This document shows, one piece after another, positions 37,501 through 48,400 of a stretch of DNA of 64,000 bases. The position numbers were made by a program, and so were the translations under genes. A model generated the notes under the pieces. It did not search any database and was not told the DNA's origin. It saw only the letters and a program-made list of their open reading frames with translations. Source of the stretch: Progne subis subis (Eukaryota > Chordata > Aves > Passeriformes > Hirundinidae); contig JAKJHU010000054.1 in the NCBI GenBank assembly GCA_022316685.1, positions 1,178,001-1,242,000 of the forward strand, written 5' to 3'. Every line of letters begins with the position of its first letter. Within the stretch, counting starts at the first letter, position 1.

Positions 37501-39880
37501 CTCTCTGCACTCACACCATGCCACAGAGACAGGTGATGCTTTAAATTTCAGCTTTCATGTATTTCATGTTCTGTGCTGCCCAGGGTGCAGCTCTGAGCTC
37601 ACACTCAGGGTCACTCAGCTCTCTGCACACAGCAGGGACACAAAACAAATCCTTCTCCTGCTGCACACCGAGGACAACTTTCAGCCCCAAAGCACAAACA
37701 AGGGTGGCTGGAGGGAGGAACAGGAAGGATGGGACCTGACAGCCTGGAGCTGGAATTGGACAATTAAACCCCAAAATACAAATGGAGCAAAACTTATCAA
37801 AGTGTGAGACCTCATGACCATTTGTCCATTTTGTGCCCATTTTGGATCCACCTTGGGTGCAGCCCTGGCCAGGCCCTGTCCTGCCCAAGGTGTACCCTAA
37901 AGGCCTTTCAATAAATCTCTACTTTATTCTCTAGCTCTGTCCAGTCTCTGTTTCAGCTCAGCCTTCCCAAGGCATCACAGGGACTCTAATTCTTCCACAT
38001 TTGCCTCCACCCCATTAACACCATTGCCCCAATTGCACTGATGGGAAAAGCAACATGGATTGAGCTCAGGGAGTGAAGTCCTGCCAGTCCAGTAAGCCCT
38101 TCCCTTCTCCCAAGGAAAACAACAAGGAGAAGTGTCTATTTTGAGCATGGCACCCACCAGGCCATGGAAGGAAGGGTTTGGACTCAAAAAAGCCCATAAG
38201 GACAAAGACAGAGCTGGAAAGACAAATCAACTCTGGGGTTTCTTGCAGGCAAGAGCCAAGTGAGTTTTAGAGCAAGCAGAAGGACCAGCAGCAGGGGAAC
38301 TTGCCTGCTCTTCCTCATCCTCACTCTGGGCTCGGAGTATCTGGTAGAGACGGGAGGCAGTGAAACCCCCCGTGGAGTCGAGGAACACGACGTGCTGCTT
38401 GAGGCCCAGGGACACACTGGCTGCAATGCCCAGGCACACCTGGGGGAACAGGGACAGGATGTCAGCCAGCCATGTCCCTCTGCTTCACGTGCCTGATGGC
38501 ACCATCTCCACCCTACCTGTCCTGTCCCCTGTCCTCCACCCCACTCACCTGTGTCTTCCCACTGCCCGGCGCTCCCATGAGCTCTGTCACTTCCCCCGTG
38601 TACAGCCCCGAGTCCAGCAGCTGGTCCAGGCTATGGGATGGACACAGGGTGGGATTATCAACACCTCTGCAGCCAGAATGGCAGGGGCACGGGAGGCATC
38701 AGTCCCCAGATATTTGTCCTTAAAGTCCCCTTCCTAAATGCACACAAGTGCAGGGGAATGGTCAGAGACTGAAATTCAAAGCTTGTGCTGGCAACCACAG
38801 CCTTGTGCAGCAAACCCGGCCCCAGGCAGAGCTGGTGGGCGGGTGAGGTACCCACCTTGGGCTGCCAGTGGGCAGGATGGCAGTGGAGCTCTTGAGCTCC
38901 TCGTAGAGGTCTGCTCCGTTGGCAGGGAAGGCAGAGAACTGGGCCAGGAGCACACGTCTGACTGCCACCAGCGCCTGGGGGCAGAGAGATGTCTGGAAAT
39001 GGGACTGATCCACGGGCAGCAACTGCTGCAGAAAGGCCCCCCAGATAAACCCATCCTTGTCCATGAGCCAAACAGCTCTGAGCTCCCTGGTTAATGTACC
39101 AGGAGTTAGGAGTAGTCCCTCCTACCTTGTAGGACAGGGAACACTTCTGGGCAACATCCTCCAGGTCTGAAGATACAAAGTCCACCACTGCAAATAACAT
39201 GAGGGACAAGAGGTTGGAAGGCAAACATGGTCAGACCAACAACACCAGTAGACAACCAGCTTAGACAAAGCCTGCACCAACAAGTAAAGTGTCTGTGCGC
39301 TCTGTCAACATTGTGAGTGAAGGAGTTTGTCCTCTGAGATGGCCCCATCACTCATCATAGAACAAATCATCTCTTGAAAAACAGAGCAGAGAGAGAAGCT
39401 GGTAAAGATTTTCCTTGTTTTGCTGAAGAGCTGTCCAGCACCTTTTCCTTTCCCTCTAAGGGCAGGAGGTGCCCAGGATGCAGCACCCCAGGAAACTGGT
39501 CATTTTTCACATGGAAAACTGCACAAACCCTCCTGAAATACCATTAAAAAAGCCAGAATGGATCGATCCTCAATGAGCCTCTGCAGTGATCTCTTATTAT
39601 GTCCTTACACTCTCCTGCTCCTTTGGAGAAGTCCTTACTCACTGTATCCACCCAGGACACAGAAGTTATCCAGCAAGGAGGACATAAAAGGATATTCCAC
39701 TACTACCACCACCCTCCCAGGATGTGGGATGATACAGGTCCACCAAATGCACAGGGGATGATGTTCGCCAAGCCGAGACCCCAGTGCCACCCTGTTACCC
39801 GTCCTGATGCCATTGGCCCTGAGAAGCTGGATCATGTCTTCAGTGAGACCAGGGCAGAGCCCAGCCCGCAGGACCACCAT
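34514..39880 (-). CDS. RAD51D: DNA repair protein RAD51 homolog 4 (RAD51D), complete coding region
   Basis: Ten coding exons in transcript order: 39880-39799, 39187-39126, 38974-38856, 38630-38549, 38439-38305, 37431-37336, 37153-37063, 36376-36306, 35437-35270 and 34597-34514. All junction phases agree and give 329 residues (human 328). The N-terminus [18 protein letters not shown] and the helical linker are family-typical. Walker A is GAPGSGKTQ in the fourth coding exon; Walker B is [10 protein letters not shown] in the seventh; [18 protein letters not shown] lies in the ninth. The final exon begins [13 protein letters not shown], matching human PTGFQEMVDIGTWG. RAD51D is an ATPase of the BCDX2 paralog complex (RAD51B, RAD51C, RAD51D, XRCC2) that promotes homologous recombination. 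The intron after 38305 has a GC donor. The ATG is at 39880-39878; a GTG six bases upstream is in frame but not the likely start. Confidence 0.95.
38299..38310 (-). other. RAD51D: Non-canonical GC donor splice site in RAD51D
   Basis: On the minus strand the exon ends GAGCAG and the intron begins GCAAGT. This is the standard form of a GC-AG intron: an otherwise perfect donor with C in place of T. The matching acceptor (TGCTGCAG|CTGGAG at 37431) restores [15 protein letters not shown] in phase, matching human DEEEQAEALRRIQVV. No in-frame GT alternative is nearby. Confidence 0.85.
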
Positions 39881-39908
39881 CTCCACGGGGAGGGAGAAGA
39901 GCAGAGAC
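39799..39908 (-). other. RAD51D: RAD51D exon carrying the start codon, with an upstream acceptor
   Basis: Upstream of the ATG the minus strand reads CTCCCATCTCCTCCGCAG followed by 28 bases to the ATG. That is a good splice acceptor, so at least one noncoding first exon probably lies further up. A GTGGGT donor on minus near 40262, inside the CpG-rich segment, is the best visible partner. The upstream exon is not proven by the sequence. Confidence 0.5.
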
Positions 39909-39933
39909 CTGCGGAGGAGATGGGAGAGCCGAA

Positions 39934-40020
39934 TTCATAGAACAATTAACGTTGGGAAAGACATCCAAAATCATCAATTCCAACCCTGAACCCTGCGCTA
40001 CCAGGTCCAACACTGAGCCG
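39934..40020 (-). repeat. CR1 fragment just upstream of the first coding exon of RAD51D
   Basis: The plus strand reads ATTCATAGAACAATTAACG, then TTGGGAAAGACATCC and ATCATCAATTCCAACCCTG, the reverse complement of the CR1 3' tail. It ends about 25 bases from the splice acceptor of the ATG exon, so it lies in the likely branch-point area of that intron. Confidence 0.8.
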
Positions 40021-40229
40021 TGGGATAGCGCCTGCCCCTGAAGCCGGGGAGAAGCCACCCAAGCTGTGTTTGGGATGGGTGGTTACGGTGGGTAATGAAT
40101 TCTCTTTGGGGCCAAACAGCCCGAAATCCAGCACGGGGAGGCGGAACGGGGGCATCGCTGCGGCTGGGGGAGCACAGCGTGCGGGGGCACTCCCTCCCCG
40201 GGCAAAGGCACTCCTCCCACCCCGAGCCA

Positions 40230-40470
40230 TCTCCAAGAGATCCCCACGATGGTCACCCACCGCCCCGGGCTCCCCGCGGCCCCTGCCCGCTCCCTTCCTG
40301 CTTCCTGCCGCCGGCGGAAGGGCCGGGGCCGCTGCTCTTCCCCGGCTCGCCCGGCTTTCCCTTCCCCAGCCGCTCCGCCGGGATCAGCGGAGCGCTAAGG
40401 TCCCTTCGCAGCCGCTCCGGGATCCTGGGATCTGTGACACTCCCAGCCTTGTCGAGGCTCATCAGCCGGT
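40230..40470 (-). promoter_or_regulatory. RAD51D: CpG-rich promoter region of RAD51D
   Basis: A CpG-dense segment with GCCGGCGG and CCGCGG motifs and no TATA box, about 400-600 bases upstream of the RAD51D ATG. It is the only promoter-like segment between RAD51D and UNC45B apart from the UNC45B TATA promoter. The start site is undetermined. Confidence 0.5.
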
Positions 40471-41975
40471 GCTGCCGGGTGGGAAATGAAGGCGCACCAA
40501 GGGCTGGGAGGGCTTTGCTGCCCTGCAGGTGTTGGGAGCCGTGTGTCCCTCCCTGGCTGCCTTGGAGGCTTGTATTTCTCCTGGGAAAGCTATTTTTGGG
40601 GGTATTTATTATTGTTGTGTTTTTCTTTCCAGCCGAGGCCTGAAGAGGGCTCTCGGCACTCGCTGCTGAGCCCGCCCTGCACTCTCAGCTCTGCCTGGAG
40701 CAGCAGCACCCAACAAACACTCCTTGGCTTTTGTAACTCGGTTTTCCCGCAGTGCTGCCGCCTGTGACAAGCGAAGCTTTATTCCGGCTGACGCGAGAAA
40801 GGCAGTGCTGTGTCCCACAAGTACTGATAGCTCAGCCAGCTGAGCCCTGCCCAGTACCTAAAGCCGCGCTGGAAGGAGGTTCTGGTGTGTTCATCCCAAA
40901 TGAATGCTGGAAAATCCGCTGAACTGAGTCTGTCCAAGGCAGGGATGGCAATCCTGCACTTTCCACAGCTGTTGTCCTTGTGCCTTGGACCTATTCCCAA
41001 ACAGGTAAAGATGTGGGAGCTGCTCTTGATGAAGCTGCCTGCAGCTGTGGTGTTGATGATTTGCTGTGAAGGGATTTAGAAATGGGTTTGGAATCGCCTC
41101 CTGCCTGGATACCAGGGACCAGGCAGTGCTGCTGGTGGTGGGTGAATAAAACAGGAGCCCTGGACAGGGAAGGTCTGTGCTATTTCTTGCTGCATAAGAG
41201 CCACAAGCCACAACACAGCTCACACAATTAAAGACAATGATATTTTTGCTCCTGGCAGTGTCTTGGTCAGGCCGTGCTCTCCTCAGTCATTTCCCCATCC
41301 TGCCAGTTCCCTGCTTTGCTTTATAGCTGGGATGCTGGAAGGTACCCTGGGGAAGGCAAGGCCTGTGCTTGGGGGGAGATAAATAAAAAACCAGAATTCT
41401 TGATTGTGACTGCTGGGGAACAGAGTGGGTTGAAAGGCTCAGTTCTCGTGGAGCTCAGTGCTGCTCTGTCTCCTGGTGTCACTCAGGTTGAGCCACTCAT
41501 CACGGCACTTCCAGTATGTTCCAGTCCAGACCTCTGTCAGCCCATGTCGGTGTGTTACTCAATGACCACGTGTGGGGTGGGATTTCCAGTGGGATGGGCT
41601 CCCAAAAGCCCTGCAGGGAGGAGGCAGTGCTGGGTGTCACTCAGTTTTCCATCCCAGGGAATTCTGGAAGGTGCTGGGCACTGCTGCAGCTGCTGGCCTG
41701 GGGCCACTTGTTCCCAAGGCTCAGCTGTCTCATGCTTCCCTAAATAGAAAGGGAAAAGGGTCTGAGCACTGTGATAGGGGTCGGCCATCCCAGCCGTGGG
41801 CTTTTTTGGCATGAACCTCCCCCTTCCTGCTCCTCACACCCTTTGCAGCTCCTGGGGGCAGAGGGGAGCTGGGATTTGCATTGGCAGGTGGGAGAGGATT
41901 CCCTCTTGCTGCAGAGGGGTGCTGCCTGCTTGCAGCCAGGTGCCCCTCGAGCTGGCCCTGGCTTCCAGCCCTCCC
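40471..41975. other. RAD51D-UNC45B intergenic interval without a visible gene
   Basis: I looked for WD40-repeat exons (NLE1) and fibronectin type III exons (FNDC8), which lie here in mammals, and saw neither. There are AATAAA hexamers near 41143 and 41384 but no exon attached to them. Open frames in the interval lack recognisable domains. The last 300 bases carry the E-boxes of the UNC45B promoter. Confidence 0.5.
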
Positions 41976-41987
41976 CAGGCGTATAAA
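41687..41987 (+). promoter_or_regulatory. UNC45B: UNC45B TATA promoter with upstream E-boxes
   Basis: A TATAAA at 41982-41987 stands about 420 bases before the UNC45B ATG. Two CAGCTG E-boxes, the preferred myogenic bHLH site, lie upstream at 41687-41692 and 41722-41727. A TATA promoter with CAGCTG sites suits a gene expressed in striated muscle. Start of transcription is expected near 42010-42015. Motif presence is seen; use in muscle is inferred. Confidence 0.55.
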
Positions 41988-42011
41988 GCACGAGGGGACA
42001 AGGAGGAGACA

Positions 42012-42080
42012 GGCTGTGGTGACAGGTGACACTGACAGGCAGCAGGAGCTGCCAGGTCCTGCCCAAACTTGGAGTGGGAA
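42012..42080 (+). other. UNC45B: Proposed UNC45B noncoding first exon
   Basis: It runs from the start expected 25-30 bases after the TATA box to a consensus donor GGGAA|GTGAGT at 42081. The acceptor of the ATG exon is at 42391-42392 or 42399-42400. A second noncoding exon between about 42183 and 42269 (pyrimidine tract and AAG acceptor, GTAAGC donor) is also possible. Confidence 0.45.
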
Positions 42081-42400
42081 GTGAGTTCTTTACTGTGCTG
42101 CACAGACTCTCTGTAGTGCTGGCAGATTTCTTTAATTCCTTCTTTTTTGTTGTTTTTCCTTTTTTTTTTAAATTGACTCCTAAGGATCTAAGTTGGTGGG
42201 AAAAGCTTCTGAGAAGCCACAGCCTTGAAGAGCAATTTAGGTCTTCATTCTCAAAACCCTTCAGCCTGGTAAGCTGCTTTTATTAATGTGTGTTAATTAT
42301 ATGTGAGTCTCATGGTGGAACTCAGCTTGAGGGGGCAGGCAGGCGACCCAGGCAGTTGAAAATGGGACACAAATTGATGTTTTTCCTTCAAGCTCTCCAG

Positions 42401-45400
42401 ATGGAGGATCCCATCCAGCTGAAAGAGGAGGGCAATAAATATTTTCAGGCCAGTGACTATGAGAAAGCCCTTCAAAGCTACACGCAAGCCATAAAGCTCA
42501 ACAAGGACAAGGCGCTGCAGGCGGTGCTGTACAGGAACAGGGCAGCCTGTTTCCTAAAAAAGGTGAGAGAAGCTCCCCTCACCTGGGCAGTGCTCAAGGG
42601 GAGAAGAGCAGGAGGGCAGCCAAAGGCACTCACTGGCTGTGGGCTGGGTGGTTTGTCCAGTTATTGAACAGGGTCTGAAATGAAATGTTCTGGGCTTGTG
42701 CTGGAGCTTCACTGGGGAATGGGAACAGAGAGGTCCCAATGTCCATCAGCAATGGGGACATGCCCTGCTATTCCATGGCTAACAAACATCTCCTTTCTGG
42801 TTAAACAGGAGGAATACGCCAAGGCAGCCTCGGATGCATCTAGAGGTAAGGACGGGGGGTATGAGGAGAGCTGGATACGCTTGCTTAGCCTGCTCTCACA
42901 TCTGCTTTTGGGACACTGTGGCCTTATTCCTTGATGTCCACTAACACCCAAGTGCTGAGGCCATGAGGGAATTCCTGGAAGTTCAAGTGATGTTCCAGTT
43001 TGGTGTGCTGGTGCAATCAGTGCTCATCAGGCACTGATTGATGCTAATAACAAAGCAAATCACAGTTTGCACCAGCCACTTCCAAGCAGCAAGCTCTGAT
43101 GCCTGGTCCTTTGGGATCCCTTTCCCAGCTATTGACATCAATGCTTCGGATATCAAAGCCTTGTACCGGCGTAGCCAAGCCCTGGAAAAACTGGGGAAGT
43201 TAGACCAAGCATTCAAAGATGCTCAGAAATGTGCCACCCTCGAACCCCGCAACAAAAACTTCCAGGAGACCCTGAGGAGACTGGGGGCCAACATCCAGGA
43301 GAAGGTAAATGCCGGGGGAACTGTCCTGGATTCGCAGACCAGCGGTGGGAAATCCTTGCTCTGGGTTGCATAGATTGTTGGTCCTACTGGAAACTCGTGG
43401 CAATACAGGGGGATAAATAGGCTCCATTGACTGGAGGTTCATGCTTGGTGTGTGTAAATCTGGGGATTGGGTTGAAAGGTTAAATTAAAAAGTAGGAAGG
43501 CTCCCTCCTGAGGCCTGGTCCTCAGTGTCTTGGAAAGGTCTTAGAAAGGGACTGGACCAGCTTTAGGTTGGGTCTGGCAGTTGCCACATTGCTACAGCTA
43601 CCTTTACAGAGGTGCTGTGAAGAAATCCTTGCACCATACATTCTGTGAAGTCTCAGAAATTAAGGTTTGGGGCTGGCTCTGCCTGTGCCCATGAGATGGG
43701 TAATGGATGCTGATTGCTGAGAAATGATCTCCTGTTACTCAGCTTAAATTACTTGTGGTTTGAGGGGAGGGAGTATTCTTGAATCAAAAAAGGGAAGTTG
43801 CTCCTTGATATTCTCCTTCTGATGCTCTGTGCTGTGTCTCTTGGCACAGCTGCGCATTCAGTTCTCCACGGACTCGAGGGTGCAGAAGATGTTTGAGATC
43901 CTGCTGGATGAGAACAGCGACAAAGAAAAGCGAGAAAAGGTGAGACCTGCCCTGGACTTGGCAAAATGGCTCTTTGATGTGAGAGGCTGCACCAGGGAGC
44001 AGAACCCTGCGTTCCCTTCTCCACCTCCCCTGGATGGAGGATGAGGGAAGGAGCTGGGAGGTGAACTGCACTCAGAGAGAGGGAAAATCACCCCTGTGCT
44101 GAGGGAAGGTGGCCCAACCTCCCGTAATACCAAAGGTGGGATCAGCCTGGACTTCTGCTCAGGGTATCTCTGCCACCCTCCAGATGTTCTTTCCAAGCAG
44201 TGACCTGCTTTTCTTGGGCAGAGAGAGCTGATCCCTAAATGCACCTGGATAAACTGTGGTGGGGTCTGAGCTGATCTGCTGCATCTGTCAGGAGATGGCT
44301 CCCACCAGGATCTCCCAGAGCTGCATGGAGATGTTCTGGAGGCTGGGCTGTGCCGCTGACCCCTGTTCTTGTGCCTCCCACCCAGGCTGCAAACAACCTC
44401 ATAGTCCTGGGGCGGGAAGAAGCAGGCGCCGAGAGGATTTTCCAGAATAATGGGGTCAACTTGCTGCTGCAGCTGATAGAAACCAAAAATCCTGAGCTGA
44501 TCCTGGCAGCCGTGAGGACACTTTCAGGAATGTGCACAGGACATAAGGCTCGGGTAAGGACAGGGTGTTTGGACCTTCACTGCTCTTGCCTTTTGCACCT
44601 GGGGAGGGGGAAATTGAAATAGTTTGTGTTGTTTGTGAGCAGTGGGAGAGGATTAAAACCCTGACTTGTACTGATTCAGGATTCACTGAGGAAAATTGTT
44701 TCTTTGTCCCAGCTGTAGAGGACACAGGGTGGAAGGGCCTTTGTTAACACTGTCCTGCTCTCTCCTTCCTGGGGCCAGGCCACTGCCATTCTCCATTACC
44801 TGGGCATCGACAGCATTTGCATGTGGATGTCGGTGGACAATGAAGAAATCTCCCTGGCTGTCTGCAACCTCCTGCAGACCATCACCGACTGCCTGCTGGG
44901 CCAGGGGAAGGAGGAGCACCACGGCAAGGAGGAGGCTCTAGTGCTAGGTAACATACTCACATCACCTGCTCTTCATTCCCTCTGCCTGCAGGAGGAGTGG
45001 GCCCAGCAGGGACAGCTCTGCTCCTGGGATTCCACCTCATTCCTTGTTCTTTGCTGAAGTGGGGATTTTAACCTTCAGCTGTACAGGAGGACAACCTGCA
45101 CACAGCTCTTATGCTCGTGGATAGCTTAAATACTTCTGTTCCAGCCACACAATGGCTTTGAATGGTTTTGACTGAGCTCACCTGCTTTCAGAGGTAATTT
45201 CTTGTAACTGGCTGCTACTGTTTTGCTTCTGTGTAGACACTAAGAAGGATTTGAGGATGATCACGATGCGTTTGCTGGATATGCTGGTCAGTAAGAAAGT
45301 GTCTGGGCAAGGGCGAGACCGAGCCCTCAACCTCCTCAACAAGAACATACCAAGGAAGGACCTGAAAGACCATGACAACAGCAGGAGCATCTTTGTCATC

Positions 45401-48400
45401 GACAATGGTGAGTCCTTGCCCACCATCCTGTTCTGATTTGGGAGATGTGGAGCTCTGTGTTTTCTCTTGAATACCTGTAGAACTGGTCCTTCCTATAAAA
45501 TAAATCCTCTCTGGCTCTTTTTGGTGCATGCAAGCCTGGAGCAAAGTTAGTCTTACTAGCAGGAAACAGTGCTAAGAGAAAATCAACTGTGTATGAGAAC
45601 AAGAAATTTTGAGTTTCTGAAGGACTCCCTAATATCTTTGGTTATGCTAATGTTAGGAGGATTTGGCTTGGATAAATTGTCTGGTTTAGACAGGATGAGG
45701 AGAGCTCCTGCTGACCTATAAACTGATTAATTCTAAAACTGGCTGAGGTTGAGGAATATGTGTGCTGTGTGTTTTATAGTAATTCCAATGCATGTGTATG
45801 TTACCATTTTGATGGAAGTTGTTTAATAATAATTCAGCAAAAAGAGAGTTAAGCATCCAGAATCACTTGAAAGTGGCTGAGTTTTCCTCAGTCAGAGCCT
45901 CCAGCCTTAGAGGTCAGTAGGTTTAATGTCTCCTGGCAGAAATGACAGATCTAGCCAGGGGCCTAATGCAGCTCTGCTTATCTCAGTGAGAACTGGAAAA
46001 ATGCCTGATGCTGCAAACCTGTAATCTCACCAGCAGAAGCTCCTCCCCAGTAAATATCTCAGTGTCTTTTTTTTTCTTAAGACTTGTGTGATTAGACTGA
46101 AAAATAATTTAAATCCTTACAAGTTCGTTATTCCACAGCAAGAAAGTAACAAATGGTATATTGAGTTTTGCACAGACCCTCTCCCCTCTGACAGCCCTAT
46201 CTCTCCATCGTTTCCAGGCTTAAAAAAGATACTGAAAGTGGTGGGCCAGATTCCTGAGATGCCTGACTGCCTGCCACTGACAGAGAACACCCAGCTGACT
46301 GCCTCTGTCCTCCTAAATAAGCTCTACGATGACTTGCGCTGCGACCCAGAGCGGGACAACTACCGGCTGATCTGCGAGGAGTACATCAAGTGAGTCAGGG
46401 GTGAGCTGGCCCAGAGGGCAGGAGCAGGGGTTCTTGAGGGAGAGATCAGGCCCTTGAAATCCATTTGTGTTCAAAACTGTGAGATTACGACTTGCTTGAG
46501 CTCCTGCTGGATCACAGCTTTGCAAATACCCAATGTGATTCAGCAGCACAGCTGAGGGAGGACGTTCCCTCCCCACCACTGTTCTATACCCTGCTCCCTC
46601 TATCCCATGCAGGAGCAAAATCGACCCACAAGACATGGATAAGACACTCCATGCTGTCCAGATTGTGTCTGGTGTTCTGCAAGGGCCCTTTGACTTGGGC
46701 AACAAGCTGCTTGGCATGAAGGGGGTGATGGAGATGATGGTTGCCCTGTGTGGGTCCGAGAGGGAGATCGACCAGCTGGTGGCTGTGGAAGCCCTCATCC
46801 ACGCTTCCACCAAGCTGAGCCGAGCCACCTTCATCATCACCAACGGGGTGACGCTCCTGAAGGAGATCTACAAGAAGACCAAGAATGAGAAGATCAAAAT
46901 CCGAGCTCTGGTGGTAAGGATGCAGCCCTGCCTCTATTGCCTGCCACACTTGGCAGCTTAATCCCAGACTTGGGAGAGGAGGGAGGTTCTGGGGATGAGA
47001 GATGGGTTTAGGCTGTTTTGGGGCAGCAGCACAAGAGGATTAATGAGCCTTTCTCACTGGTGTGTCCTTTTTATCCTCCTCAGGGTCTGTGCAAGCTGGG
47101 CTCAGCAGGAGGCACGGACTATGGCCTGCGGCAGTTTGCTGAGGGCTCCACTGAGAAGTTAGCCAAGCAGTGCCGAAAGTGAGTGACTTCACTTCTTCCT
47201 CCAGCTATCCCAATCTCTGCAAAGTACAATATGTTCCTCTCCCAGGAGATCCTGCCCATACATTGCCTTCATTTCCTGTGCTGCCTGCCAGCTGCCAGTG
47301 CCCCCAGAGCCAGTGTGCTGGGACGGGGAGCTCCTCTGTGCCTGAAGCAGCCGTGTGTTCCTCCTGCCTCGATATCCAGAGGAGCCTTCTCCCTCCCTCA
47401 CTGCCCATGGGAGACACCAGACCTGGTGCCTCCCTCTTTGTCAGAGTGGCACAGCCTAATTAATGCTTACCTTGAATATGCACAAGTCCCCTCTGAAGGT
47501 GAATTTGCCAGGTGGACTAACCAAGGAGGTGAGATCAAGTTAGGAAGTGACTGAATGGGTGGTCATTCCTGCAGGAATCTCGTGTGTTTGTGGGATGGAG
47601 AAGGCAAAGCAGTGCCGAGTAGCTGTCCTGGTCTGTCATTCCCTGCAGCATTTAGATCCCACAAGTTGGGCCATGGGAGGAAGGTCATGTCTGAGGGGAA
47701 GCATCCCTAGCCTGAGGAGCTGCGGCAGAACCTGAGGATGTTTGGGCCTGAATCAGTCTCAATATCTGTTTTTCCTCCCTTTTTTTCCAGATAAGTTAGT
47801 TCTTTCTCCTGAGATAGAAATGTGAGTGCTTTTCTCTCTTCCAGGTGGTTGTGCAACACCAGCATTGATTCCCGCACCAGGAAATGGGCTGTGGAAGGGC
47901 TCTCGTACCTCACCCTCGATGCAGATGTGAAAGATGACTTTGTTGAAGATGAGCCAGCCCTGAAAGCTATGTTTGATTTAGCCAAGGTCTGTCTCCTTTC
48001 CTTGTTCCCTCATTCCTTTGGCAGCATCAAGTTCTCCCAGCTCTCCAGCCCTACTCCATGCCCCAAGCAGAAGGAGCTGTGACCCCAGCCCCTCACCTCT
48101 GGTTCAGAAGAACTTCAGTTTTGCCTGTGCCCCAGAGACATCTTAGGGCTGGTACCTTCCTGCTCTCCTCCCTGGGCTGAGGGAGGTTGCTCCTACCTTC
48201 ACTGTCAGCAGCTGCATCAAAACCAAAGGCACCGAGGTGTTGACAGCACCTGATGATGTCCAACACCTTGTTTGACCATGAAAACTCCCATGGGCTATAA
48301 AGTTGGGGATAAACATTTCCACTAGTGCAAAATCATGCAAAGGGACACCTTTCCCTGCTGTGCCCTGCTCACCCTCACACAAGCTTTATTTTCCTGTGCA

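Noticed and set aside
39881..39886. In-frame GTG upstream of the RAD51D ATG as a start
   Set aside because: ATG at 39880-39878 gives the family-like N-terminus; GTG starts are rare in vertebrates.
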